DNA of 45,553 nt from CAYVQE01 sp964633205 (GTDB lineage: Bacteria > Myxococcota > B64-G9). The notes below the pieces were generated by a model, which saw only the letters and a program-made list of their open reading frames with translations, did no database searches and had not been told where the DNA came from. Shown one piece after another: positions 25,449 through 33,285 of the stretch (position 1 is its first letter; every line of letters begins with the position of its first letter). Where the stretch lies: positions 1-45,553 of the forward strand of contig CAZWFN010000039.1 in the NCBI GenBank assembly GCA_964633205.1, read 5' to 3'. A program made the translations under genes and the position numbers.

Positions 25449-26270
25449 TCAGCCTCCGGCCCCGGAATCGAGCGCTGAGCGCACCGCGACGAAGGCGGCC
25501 GGGTCGAGCAGGTAGCTGTAGTGGGTGGCCGGGGTCAGATCGATGGCCGTGGCGCCTTCGAGCAGGGCCGACTCGGGCGGCAGCACGAACAGGTCGTTGC
25601 GGCTGGAACAGCAGACCAGGCGCACCCCGGCCGGCGGCCGGCCGGCGTCCAGCCGGCGCATCAGCGGGCTGTCGGGGCGCAGAGCGCGCAAGGTGTCGGT
25701 GTTGGCGTAGCGCGCCGGGTAGGTGCCGTGGTGCGGCACGCCCAGGCTGACGAAGCAGCCCACCCGCGGCGCCAGGCCGTGCTCCTGCAGCGCCAGCCGG
25801 GCCACCACCCCGCCCAGGCTGTGGGCCACCAGGTCCACCACCGGAGCGTCGTTGACCGCGCACACCCGCTCGACCTTGCGCGCCAGCTCGGCGGCCTGCT
25901 CGGCGATGGAGCTGTCCGGGCCGAAGCCGATGCGGTAGGAGCGCTTGCGGCCGTTGAGCCAGAACCACCAGCTCATGAGTAAAAAATTGCCCCGGGTGCC
26001 GCCCAGGCCGTGGACGAAGACCAGCGGCGGGTGGCCGTCGTCCGGCACCGGGGCGATGGCGGCGTCACGCCGTTCGAACAAGGAGTGGGCCAGCAGCGGC
26101 AGCTGCAGCAGGTGGCGCTGCACGTCCGGATCCACCGCCCGGTAGCCGGCCGCCGCCTTGCGCCCCAGCCAGACTCCGCCGGCCGCCACGCCGCGACCGG
26201 CCGTGCCCAGCCCGCGCACCAGCCAGTTGGCCCGCTCTCGTTCGTCGCGCTCGTCGTGTTCGTCGTCCAT
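25449..26270 (-). CDS. Alpha/beta hydrolase, lipase-like
   Basis: 273 residues. FVHGLGG (~88) is the oxyanion loop and VAHSLGGVVARLAL (~145) contains the nucleophile Ser. The acid is likely in CCSSRNDLFVLPPE and the base His in LTPATHYSYLLDP, both in the C-terminal third. The arrangement GLGGTRGNFL and SLGVPHHGTYPARYANT fits triacylglycerol-lipase/esterase proteins (EstA- or PGAP1-like). No signal peptide or Shine-Dalgarno is visible; the N-terminus is acidic and lacks a hydrophobic stretch, so it could be cytoplasmic. Neighbours do not indicate a substrate. Confidence 0.88.
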   Translation of the reverse strand: MDDEHDERDERERANWLVRGLGTAGRGVAAGGVWLGRKAAAGYRAVDPDVQRHLLQLPLLAHSLFERRDAAIAPVPDDGHPPLVFVHGLGGTRGNFLLMSWWFWLNGRKRSYRIGFGPDSSIAEQAAELARKVERVCAVNDAPVVDLVAHSLGGVVARLALQEHGLAPRVGCFVSLGVPHHGTYPARYANTDTLRALRPDSPLMRRLDAGRPPAGVRLVCCSSRNDLFVLPPESALLEGATAIDLTPATHYSYLLDPAAFVAVRSALDSGAGG

Positions 26271-26381
26271 GCCGCCGACCAGACTACACGCAGCCCGGCG
26301 TCCGGTTCAATCCACGCGCCGATGCAAAATCCCCCAAAAACACGCATTCCCCCCTTGCGCTCCATCGCCGCGGAGTGTTTG

Positions 26382-27068
26382 ATGCCACCCATGGCCGACA
26401 ACGAATTCACCTGCAGCAAATGCGGCAAGCGCTTCAGCGTGCCCGAGGCCGCCCTGAAGAAATACCCCGGCTGGACGCCGCGTGTCTGCCTGGGCTGCCG
26501 CGACTCCGCCAAGGGCGGCCGGGCCGCGGGCGGGGCCAGGGCCAAATCCAAACGCCCGCGCACCAAGCCGGCCGGCCGCGCGGCCGAGGGCGAGCTGAGC
26601 CTGGACGAGGTGCGGGCGCGCTACAGCGCCGGGCCCCAGGACGGCTTGTTCACCGACGGCTCGGCCCGGCCCAACCCCGGCCCCGGCGGCTGGGGCGCGG
26701 TCTACGTGCGCGACGGCGAGGTGCTGGCCCAGCAGCACGGCCACGAGTCGCACACCACCAACAACCGCATGGAGCTGATGGCCCTGATCGAGGGCAGCCG
26801 GCTGGTGCCGGCCGGCGAGTCAGCGGTGGTCTACACCGACAGCGAGTTGTGCTTCAACACCCTGACCAAGTGGGCGTCCGGCTGGGAAGGCCGCGGCTGG
26901 AAGCGCAAGGGCGGGCCCATCAAGAACCTGGAGCTGGTCCAGCAGGCCTACCGCATCTTCCAGCAGCGGCCCGAGCTGGAGCTGCGCTGGATCCGGGCCC
27001 ACGACGGCTCGCTGTGGAACGAGTACGCCGATAGCCTGGCCAATGCCTGGACACGCGATCGGCTGTGA
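26382..27068 (+). CDS. rnhA: Ribonuclease HI with N-terminal zinc ribbon
   Basis: 228 residues from ATG 26382, which has GGAG 6 bases upstream (ATG 26391 is the next in-frame option). Residues 11-39 hold two Cys pairs (CSKC, CLGC) forming a zinc ribbon, then a basic linker rich in Arg/Lys/Ala (~45-68) that could bind nucleic acid. The RNase HI domain (~85-228) has the four acidic residues in order: Asp92 in FTDGSARPNPGPGGWG, Glu131 in TTNNRMELMALI, Asp153 in YTDSEL and Asp217 in NEYADSLA, with His207. It should cleave RNA in RNA-DNA hybrids. The zinc ribbon plus linker resembles hybrid-binding add-ons found in other RNase H proteins. Confidence 0.92.
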   Translation: MPPMADNEFTCSKCGKRFSVPEAALKKYPGWTPRVCLGCRDSAKGGRAAGGARAKSKRPRTKPAGRAAEGELSLDEVRARYSAGPQDGLFTDGSARPNPGPGGWGAVYVRDGEVLAQQHGHESHTTNNRMELMALIEGSRLVPAGESAVVYTDSELCFNTLTKWASGWEGRGWKRKGGPIKNLELVQQAYRIFQQRPELELRWIRAHDGSLWNEYADSLANAWTRDRL

Positions 27069-27098
27069 GTCCCTGTTTTCCCGCCTCGGCCGCCCCCA

Positions 27099-27878
27099 TT
27101 ACTCCACCCAGGTCAAATCGGCGCAGACCGGGAAGTGATCCGAGGGCCAGCGGCCGTCGTCTTGGCGCTCGACCTTGGTGATGGCGCTGCAGCGCAGCGC
27201 CGGGCTGGCCAGGATCCAGTCCAGCCGACCCTTGCGCGGCCGGCCGTCGAAGCGGTGCGCGGTCCAGGCCGGCTGGCCCTCGCCCAGCTCCAGCGCCTGC
27301 CAGCAGTCACCGAGCCCGGTGCGCTGCTCGAGCAGCGCGCGGTGGGTGGGCGAGCCCGGCGCGTCGTTGAAATCGCCCATCACCAGCACCGGCTCGCTGC
27401 GCGCGGCCACGAAATCGGCCAGCAACCGGGCCTGGTTGGGCCGGGCGATGTCGCCCAGGTGGTCGAGGTGGGTGACCACGGCCACCAGCTCGCGGCCGCC
27501 GGCGCGCTGGCGCAGCCGGGCCCAGCTCATCATGCGCGGAAAGGCGCTGTCCCAGCCCTTGGACAGGGGCTGTTCAGGGGTGGGGCTCAACCAGCGGTCA
27601 CCGCCGGCGAGCAGCTCGAGCGACGCGTCGCGCACGAACAAGCTCGGGTACTGGCTGTTCTGGTCACGCGCGCGGCCGGCCGGCCAGTGCAGCGCGTAGG
27701 CCGGGGCCAAGCGCTCGGCCAGCCAGTCGAGCATGCTGGTCAGGCCCTCCTGGGTGCCGAGCACGTCAGGCGCCTGCTCTTCGATCAGCCGCGCCACCAG
27801 CTCGCGCCGCAGCGACCAGGCGTCGTCGCCGTCGCGCTCATTGGCGAAACGCAGGTTGAAGGTCATCGCCCGCAGCAT
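27099..27878 (-). CDS. Endonuclease/exonuclease/phosphatase-family hydrolase
   Basis: 259 residues from ATG 27878; GGAG lies about 9 bases upstream. EEP-fold motifs: MTFNLRF (N), GTQEG (Glu), VVTHLDHLGD, VMGDFND, RLDWIL and SDHFPV. It belongs to the family that includes sphingomyelinase-like and inositol-phosphatase enzymes and Mg-dependent nucleases; the substrate cannot be told from sequence. It has no signal peptide. It is convergent with the RNase HI gene, with 30 bases between stops, and follows the ankyrin gene by 42 bases on the same strand. Confidence 0.9.
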   Translation of the reverse strand: MLRAMTFNLRFANERDGDDAWSLRRELVARLIEEQAPDVLGTQEGLTSMLDWLAERLAPAYALHWPAGRARDQNSQYPSLFVRDASLELLAGGDRWLSPTPEQPLSKGWDSAFPRMMSWARLRQRAGGRELVAVVTHLDHLGDIARPNQARLLADFVAARSEPVLVMGDFNDAPGSPTHRALLEQRTGLGDCWQALELGEGQPAWTAHRFDGRPRKGRLDWILASPALRCSAITKVERQDDGRWPSDHFPVCADLTWVE

Positions 27879-27920
27879 GATCCGGACTCCTCGCCCCCCA
27901 GCCACCCGGTCGCCGGCCCG

Positions 27921-29039
27921 TCACAGATCCTCCAGCGCCTCCTGATCGGCCCGGCTCGGCCGGCGCTTGAACTCGACCACCGCCTTGTAGGCCAGCGTGA
28001 TCCGCGGCCGGCCGCCATCGCCGATGCAGGACAGCACGATGCGCGTCCAGTCGGTCTCCCAGACCGCCTGCAGGGTCAGCTGGCCGGCGGCCACCGCCCG
28101 CATGGTGTCGCTCTGGCGCTGATCGGAGGTCTGCCACACCCGACCGCTGCGGTAGGCCTGACCGTACTTGCGGCTGAGCAGCCGGCGCAGGCGCCGGTAA
28201 TCGGCCAGCACCCGCCCGCCGTCGCGCCGGGTCGACGGCGGCTCGAACAACACCACCGCCTCCCGCACGATGCCTTCCGAAAAGCGGTAGAACACCTTGG
28301 CCGACCGCCCGGTCACCGCGCCCTGCCAGACCAGATCGCGGCTCTTGGCCAGCGGCATCACGTCCGGCTCGGCCTCCATCAGCTGCGGCCGCGTCATGCC
28401 CCAGCGCACGTCGCGGAAGCCGTGGCAGCGCGGCAGCTCGCCGGCCTTGCGCCGCTTGTACAGCCGCAGCGCGCGCACCGCCTTGCCCGAGCGGGCCCCG
28501 TGGGCGGCCAGCGAGCGCAGCGTCTCGGCGCGGCCGGGCCCGCGGGCGAAACGGGCCTGCTCCAGCGGCGTCTGGCCCTCATCGTCCAGGGCGTTGACCT
28601 CGGCGCCGGCCGCGATCAACCGCCGCACCAGCCCGGCCCGGCCGCGGCCGGCCGCCCGATGCAAGGCGGTGACCCCGTTCTGATCGGCCTTGTTCACGTC
28701 GGCTCCTGCGGCCAGCAGCCGCTCGGCCAGCGCGCCGTGGCCGTTGGCCACCGCCAGCTGCAGCGGGGTGGTGCCCTCGGCGTCGCTCACATCGGGCTCG
28801 GCCCCGTGCTCGATCAATAGCTCGGCGATCTCGTGCTGGCCGTGGGCGGCGGCGTGGTGCAACGCGGTCCAGCCGCGGGCGTCGTAGACGTCCACATCGG
28901 CGCCGGCATCGAGCAGGCGCTGCACCGAGTGGAAGCGGCTCTGCCGGGCGCGCTGGATCAGCTCCGGCGCGCCGCCGGCCGCGACCAGCGCCGGCAGCAG
29001 CCAGACCAGCAATGGGATCGTCAAGCGCAGCCGCTTCAT
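27921..29039 (-). CDS. Exported ankyrin-repeat protein with C-terminal RWGM-type domain
   Basis: 372 residues from ATG 29039, chosen for GGGAGAGGGGCG before it and a clean signal peptide (LTIPLLVWLLPALVAAGG). Residues ~25-160 contain about four ankyrin repeats (GWTALHHAAAHGQHEIAELLIEHGAEPDVSD, GTTPLQLAVANGHGALAERLLAAGADVNKAD, GVTALHRAAGRGRAGLVRRLIAAGAEVNALD). A basic linker follows, then a ~140-residue domain that begins HGFRDVRWGMTRPQLMEAEPDV and contains FYRFSEGIVREAVVLF, RLRRLLSRKYGQAY and WETDWTRIVLSCIGDG. The same RWGM opening is seen in the small protein at 5367-5732. It is a periplasmic protein; partners unknown. Confidence 0.88.
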   Translation of the reverse strand: MKRLRLTIPLLVWLLPALVAAGGAPELIQRARQSRFHSVQRLLDAGADVDVYDARGWTALHHAAAHGQHEIAELLIEHGAEPDVSDAEGTTPLQLAVANGHGALAERLLAAGADVNKADQNGVTALHRAAGRGRAGLVRRLIAAGAEVNALDDEGQTPLEQARFARGPGRAETLRSLAAHGARSGKAVRALRLYKRRKAGELPRCHGFRDVRWGMTRPQLMEAEPDVMPLAKSRDLVWQGAVTGRSAKVFYRFSEGIVREAVVLFEPPSTRRDGGRVLADYRRLRRLLSRKYGQAYRSGRVWQTSDQRQSDTMRAVAAGQLTLQAVWETDWTRIVLSCIGDGGRPRITLAYKAVVEFKRRPSRADQEALEDL

Positions 29040-29113
29040 CGCCCCTCTCCCGCCGTCGCCCGCCAGCCGCCAAGCTCCCGCCGCCCCGAAAACTGTGCCC
29101 GACTGCGCTTTGC

Positions 29114-30490
29114 TCATGGCTCGCCCAGGCAGCAGCGGGCGCCGATGAAGGCCCGCTGGCCGTCGCGCGGGAAGCTCTCGTAGGGATGCTGCTGCTGCAG
29201 ATGGCAGTCGATCAGGTTGAGCATAATCTCCCGTTCGTCCTCGTCACCCGGCCTGCAGGGGATGCACTGCAAGCCGGCTTCACAGAACAGGCAGGCGTAG
29301 CCCCAGCCGCCCACGTGGGCCGTGCCCGGCCGGGCCTCGTCCCAATCGCGCAGCCACTCGGCCAGATTGCCGCTCATGTCGAAGGTGCCGTTGCCGGCGG
29401 TACAGCCCTGGCGGTCACCGGTGGCCTCGGGCTGGCCGGAGCCGGCCAGCGCGTCGTTGCAGGCGCCGGGCACGAAGTCCTGGCCGTAGGGATACCAGGT
29501 GCTGCGCCCGGCGTTGCAGGCCGAGCCGTACTCGCTCGACGAGCACAGCCGCTTGCCCTGGGCCTGGCAAGCCCGCCGGGCCTGGTACCAGGACAGGTGG
29601 CCCGAGGGCACGCGGCCGGCCAGCGAGCAGGCGTAGAGCTCCACCTCGGCCGGCTCGTCAGCGGCCGGCCACCCGGCCGGATAGTCGGCGCCGGCCGCGC
29701 CGTAGCGCACACCGCTGCAGTCGGCGTTTTCGAAAACGGTCATCTCGTAGGCGTCGATCCAGATGGGGTGGCCCGGGATGGGCACCATCACCCCGCCCGG
29801 CTCGTCGACCAGGCCGTTGCAGTTGTTGTCCAGCCCGTCGCCGGCCTGGGCCCCGGACTCGGGCTCGTAGAGCATCTCGCCGTCCTCGTCGACCTCGCCG
29901 TCGCAGTCCGAGTCACGGCCGTCGCAGGTGTCGTCGTCGGGACTGTAGTGCGGCCCGTAGTCGCAGTCGCTCCACACCCCGCCCGGCTGGCAGGTCTGCT
30001 CGGCGCCGGCGCACACCCCCTGCTGCAGCGGACAGGCCCGCGGCTCCACGTCCTCGTCGGTCTCGCCGTCGCAGTCCTCGTCCAGCCCGTCGCAGCTGGT
30101 ATCGGCAGCGGCCGGCCGCGGCCCGTCGCAGACCGCCCCGGAGCCGTCCTCGGCGCACACCCACAGCCCCTCCGGGCAGCCGCCGTGGCGGCAGACCCGC
30201 CCCAGCTCGGGCCAGCTCTCGTCCGTGTCCCCGTCGCAGTCGTTGTCCAGCCCGTCGCAGGCCTCCACCCCGCCCTTCGACTCCACGCAGCCCACCGCGC
30301 AACGCCCCCGGGCCGAACAGGCCGTGCCAGCCGGACAGTCCGCATCGTCGGTGCAGTCGAACACGCAGTCGCCCTCGCGGCAGTACAGCCCCGCCGCACA
30401 GTCGGCATCCAGCGCGCACTCCGCCCCACCACCGCAACCCGCCGCCAGGGCCCAGCCCATTGCCGATAGAATCGTCATCCAGCGCCACAT
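29114..30490 (-). CDS. MopE-type metal-binding repeat protein with formylglycine-generating-enzyme-like domain
   Basis: 458 residues from ATG 30490; the signal leads to WALAAGCGGG, a lipobox. Residues ~20-60 are Cys-rich (AECALDADCAAGLYCREGDC). Next come four copies of CDGLDNDCDGDTDE-type motifs, the putative metal-binding motif of MopE-like proteins (Pfam PF11617 type), each with a Cys-x-G-x-x/Asp set. The C-terminal ~220 residues look like an FGE/SUMF1 (formylglycine-generating) domain: IDAYEMTVFENADC, SWYQARRACQAQGKRLCSSSEYGSACN, FDMSGNLAEW and FIGARCC. In the secreted forms of this family the FGE domain is often non-catalytic; catalytic Cys identity cannot be settled by eye. It is an envelope protein. 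Confidence 0.85.
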   Translation of the reverse strand: MWRWMTILSAMGWALAAGCGGGAECALDADCAAGLYCREGDCVFDCTDDADCPAGTACSARGRCAVGCVESKGGVEACDGLDNDCDGDTDESWPELGRVCRHGGCPEGLWVCAEDGSGAVCDGPRPAAADTSCDGLDEDCDGETDEDVEPRACPLQQGVCAGAEQTCQPGGVWSDCDYGPHYSPDDDTCDGRDSDCDGEVDEDGEMLYEPESGAQAGDGLDNNCNGLVDEPGGVMVPIPGHPIWIDAYEMTVFENADCSGVRYGAAGADYPAGWPAADEPAEVELYACSLAGRVPSGHLSWYQARRACQAQGKRLCSSSEYGSACNAGRSTWYPYGQDFVPGACNDALAGSGQPEATGDRQGCTAGNGTFDMSGNLAEWLRDWDEARPGTAHVGGWGYACLFCEAGLQCIPCRPGDEDEREIMLNLIDCHLQQQHPYESFPRDGQRAFIGARCCLGEP

Positions 30491-30862
30491 GGCCCCCAGT
30501 CTAGCGCCGCCACACGACCCCGGACAAGACCCAGATCGCCCACCGCCTCGGCGGCAACGCCGAATGCCGGACCAAATCCGGGCCAAAACTCGGAACCGCT
30601 ACCGGCCGCCCCGGGGCCCGGCGGGCGGGGCGAATCGGCGGTCGGGGTCTTGTCAAGCGCGGTCGGGTGATTATATTCCGTGATGAAAAGGAAGGACGCC
30701 CCGCAGGCGGGGTCGCACCGCGTTTCGGTTCCGAGTCGATGCCGATCGGGTGGGCGGGTGGCACCGCCGCTGCGGGCAAAGTGCGATGCGGATGGAGACG
30801 ATGATGTTCGGTGGTCTGACGCGATTGCGAGCAGCGAAACGCGATTGGAAAGGAGGGCTGCC
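30491..30862. other. Divergent intergenic region and hsp20 leader
   Basis: 372 bases between the divergent MopE/FGE-like and hsp20 genes. It holds the candidate hsp20 promoter, a GCCCCGCAGGCGGGGTC small stem near 30698, and the repeated ACGCGATTG copies close to the hsp20 start. No other gene could be supported. Confidence 0.6.
30650..30677 (+). promoter_or_regulatory. Candidate hsp20 promoter
   Basis: TTGTCA (30650-30655), 16-base spacer and TATATT (30672-30677). Transcription from here would leave an untranslated leader of ~180 bases before the ATG at 30863. No CIRCE inverted repeat was seen. Confidence 0.55.
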
Positions 30863-31390
30863 ATGCAGAAGCTGAGCAAGTGGTTGCCGAGAAAGCGCAA
30901 GGATGATGGCCAGACCGCACTGGCGCGGGGGCAGCACGAGCATCCGCTGGTGCGCATGCAGGCCGAGATGGACAACCTGTTCCAGGACTTCTTCCGCAAC
31001 CCCTGGGCGCTGATGAATCGACCGGGGGCCGGGCTTGACCGGCTGTCCGAGATGACCGGCCTGCCCGAGCCCAAGATCGACATCGAGGACAAGCGCAAGG
31101 AGATCAAGGTCTCGGTCGAGCTGCCGGGGCTGGAGCCGGAGGACGTGGACCTGCGCCTGACCGACGAGGCGCTGACCATCCGCGGCGAGAAGAAGACCGA
31201 GGATAGCGACGAAGGCGACGGCTACTACCTGTCCGAACGCACCTTCGGCGCCTTCGAGCGCAGTGTACCGCTGCCGCTGGAGGTCGACGCCGACCGGGCC
31301 GAGGCCAAGTTCAAAAAGGGCGTGCTCAGCGTACGCCTGCCCAAGACCGAACGCGCCCGCAAGAGCGCGCGCAAGGTCGAGGTCAAGTAA
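30863..31390 (+). CDS. hsp20: Small heat shock protein, Hsp20/alpha-crystallin family
   Basis: 175 residues; ATG 30863 is fixed by AAAGGAGGGCTGCC. A basic N-terminal stretch is followed by MQAEMDNLFQDFFRNP, typical of the class. Residues ~68-165 are the alpha-crystallin domain: PKIDIEDKRKEIKVSVELPGLEPEDVDLRLTDEALTIRGEKK, YYLSERTFGAFERSVPLP and AEAKFKKGVLSVRLPK. It should act as an ATP-independent holdase for unfolding proteins in the cytoplasm. Its long 5' leader suggests post-transcriptional control. Confidence 0.95.
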   Translation: MQKLSKWLPRKRKDDGQTALARGQHEHPLVRMQAEMDNLFQDFFRNPWALMNRPGAGLDRLSEMTGLPEPKIDIEDKRKEIKVSVELPGLEPEDVDLRLTDEALTIRGEKKTEDSDEGDGYYLSERTFGAFERSVPLPLEVDADRAEAKFKKGVLSVRLPKTERARKSARKVEVK

Positions 31391-31404
31391 GCCCGACCGA
31401 AGCC

Positions 31405-31431
31405 CGGGCCCGCCCCCCCCAGGCGGGCCCG
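31405..31431. terminator. Terminator between convergent hsp20 and lipoprotein genes
   Basis: Stem CGGGCCCGCC / GGCGGGCCCG of 10 bp with a C-rich loop, 15 bases after the hsp20 stop, followed by CGCTCTTT. It could terminate both the hsp20 transcript and, in the opposite direction, that of the gene ending at 31460. Confidence 0.6.
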
Positions 31432-31459
31432 CGCTCTTTGCGGAGCTAGCGCCTCCGCC

Positions 31460-31693
31460 TCAGAGACAACTGCCCCCGGCCTCGCACGGATCGGCGGCCG
31501 CCAAGACGCATTCGGCCCATTCGCGATCCGGCCCGGTGCAGCTGGACGGGTGCCCATCGCAGGTCACGCTTGGGCAAGCGCACCAGATCTCCCAGGCCTC
31601 ATCGCAGACGGACTTGCCGTCCGACCCACAGGCCGCCGCGGCTAAACCCAGCGCCAAGACCATGACGAGTGCCAACATCCACAACGCCTTCAT
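31460..31693 (-). CDS. Small Cys-rich lipoprotein
   Basis: 77 residues from ATG 31693; an AAGGAGGG at 7 bases supports this start over ATG 31699. Signal MKALWMLALVMVLALGLAAAAC with a lipobox-like AAAC, then ~55 residues with seven Cys (CDEAWEIWCACPSVTCDG, CTGPDREWAECVL, CEAGGSCL), likely disulfide-linked. No family recognised. Confidence 0.7.
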   Translation of the reverse strand: MKALWMLALVMVLALGLAAAACGSDGKSVCDEAWEIWCACPSVTCDGHPSSCTGPDREWAECVLAAADPCEAGGSCL

Positions 31694-31859
31694 GGACATC
31701 CCTCCTTGTATTGACTTCCCTTGGTTCACGCGCTGTCGCCACAACCCGACTTCCAAGCGCGTGCACGACACCATCCTGACCTGAAGTTCCCCTGTCGGCC
31801 ACGCATGCTCACCGGAAGGACACACAGAGCCCTGATGGCGTCCTTCACGACCGGATGGC

Positions 31860-32357
31860 TCAGTAGATCATGTCGATCTGATAGCCCCGCTGAACCTCGT
31901 GGTCCTCCCGCAGGACGGTCAGGCGGTGCTCACTGTCCGGGGGCAGACCGCCCGAGGTCATCGAGTCGAAGTGGGGATCGCCGCTGGACAGGTTCCCGCT
32001 GTCGTCGTCGTCCAGGTAGGCGTAGACGCGGTAGGTGCCGGGCACGGCGTTTACCAGCGTGTCGCTCACCCGCGCCTCGGCCGCGGACAGATCCGCGTTG
32101 GAGATGATGCCGGAAGCCATCTCCCCGCCCGTCAAGGGCTCGAGCTGCCAGTGGAGGTCACCCACCAGGTCACCCGGGGCGTCCTCTGCGACGGTCGAAT
32201 AGGTGTCGAGCAAGTAATCCATGATCAGGCACGTCATGCCCTTGTCGCGATCCTTGCACTCGGGGTTGGCGAAGGGAGATCCGCCGTCGCCGCAGCCCGC
32301 AAGCGCGATACAGGCCGCCAAGGCCAGGCTCGGTCGGCCGATGGTGGTGCGGGGCAT
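31860..32357 (-). CDS. Lipoprotein of unknown function
   Basis: 165 residues from ATG 32357 with GGAGGTGACC before it. Signal ends IALAGCGDGG, a good lipobox. The mature protein has a Cys pair (ECKDRDKGMTC), then acidic/beta sequence with VPGTYRVYAYLDDDDSGNLSSGDPHFDS, a Ca-binding-like EF loop-type acidic run reminiscent of proteins with a transthyretin/Big-like fold. No catalytic motif. It is separated from both neighbours by short spacers. Confidence 0.75.
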   Translation of the reverse strand: MPRTTIGRPSLALAACIALAGCGDGGSPFANPECKDRDKGMTCLIMDYLLDTYSTVAEDAPGDLVGDLHWQLEPLTGGEMASGIISNADLSAAEARVSDTLVNAVPGTYRVYAYLDDDDSGNLSSGDPHFDSMTSGGLPPDSEHRLTVLREDHEVQRGYQIDMIY

Positions 32358-32463
32358 GGTCACCTCCAAGCTGTTGGGTAGCAGGATCTCGGCCTCGGAG
32401 AAGCAAACAAACGGTAGTGTTTTTATGCACCTAGCATAGGTACTGAAGGCACAAGACTCTGTC

Positions 32464-32603
32464 GAGAACCGAGACGTTCAGAGACTCTACACCCGACGCA
32501 AGATTCCGCTTGCGTCGGGTGTTGGCTCAATCTTGCCTGCCCGTTTGTGGCTGCCTCCGTTATCGACCAACAGGTTGTCGTTCAGGCATCACCAAGCGCC
32601 TAG
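32464..32603 (+). repeat. ~140-bp dispersed hairpin repeat, copy 1
   Basis: Runs from GAGAAC to CGCCTAG. It contains a perfect 14-bp stem (ACACCCGACGCAAG at 32489-32502 and its complement at 32509-32522) around a 6-base loop and then ~80 bases of single-copy-looking sequence. A reverse-complement copy lies at 44209-44345. The right end overlaps the stop codon of the gene at 32600. No ORF for a transposase is present, so it behaves like a MITE or structured-RNA element. Confidence 0.8.
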
Positions 32604-33163
32604 AACGTCGCCCCGAAGCTGATGTAGCCCCAGGGCAAGAACCCGAAGGCGTCGGCGTCGGCGTCGTACCAGGTGCCGAAGCCCATGCCCATCAGCCCGC
32701 CCAGGCCGACCCGGAAATGGAAGCCGGTGCTGAGCGGATGGAAGCGGTAGCCGACGCCCACCGTGCCCATGGCGGTAGCGCCCGATCCCGAGGATTCGAA
32801 CCCGAGGCCCTCGGCCGACCCGGAGGCATAGCTGACGGTCACCCCGGCGCTCAGCTCCAGGCTGTGCCGGCCGTTGCCCACGCCCACGTAGCTGGCGGTG
32901 ATCGGGAAGGCGTAGTAGTCGGAAGAGGCCTTGCTGTCCCCCACTCCGGCGCTCCACCGCATGTACGACGCCCCCACCCGCACGCCCAGATCATCGATGA
33001 TCATCCGCTCGTAGTTGACAGACCAGATGGTCCCCGGGCCCAGGATCTCGACGAATACCGAGTTCACCGCCTTTCTCTCATCGGCCTGGGCGCTCCAGGC
33101 CCAGGCGAAAACGAACACCAAACAAGCGCCCATCGCCACTTTCCGCAGTCCAGCAGTGGTCAT
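32600..33163 (-). CDS. Outer-membrane beta-barrel-like protein
   Basis: 187 residues from ATG 33163, with GGGGAGGTTGC before it. The signal peptide is MTTAGLRKVAMGACLVFVFAWAWSAQA. The remainder is beta-rich and Gly/aromatic (WSVNYERMIIDDLGVRVGASYMRW, YYAFPITASYVGVGNGRHSLELSAGVTVSYAS, GTVGVGYRFHPLSTGFHFRVGLGGL) and ends in FGATF, an outer-membrane insertion-type terminal Phe. Probably an eight-stranded barrel. Its stop codon lies inside the right end of the repeat copy 1. Confidence 0.8.
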   Translation of the reverse strand: MTTAGLRKVAMGACLVFVFAWAWSAQADERKAVNSVFVEILGPGTIWSVNYERMIIDDLGVRVGASYMRWSAGVGDSKASSDYYAFPITASYVGVGNGRHSLELSAGVTVSYASGSAEGLGFESSGSGATAMGTVGVGYRFHPLSTGFHFRVGLGGLMGMGFGTWYDADADAFGFLPWGYISFGATF

Positions 33164-33285
33164 GCAACCTCCCCTTTTGACCGGGTTCTTGGACCTTCCC
33201 CGCTTGATGATGGGGACGATCCAGAACGGTTCAGGCCCAGAACGATTCCGATTCAAAGGCATTGACGCGGGGATCGAGCGGATAT

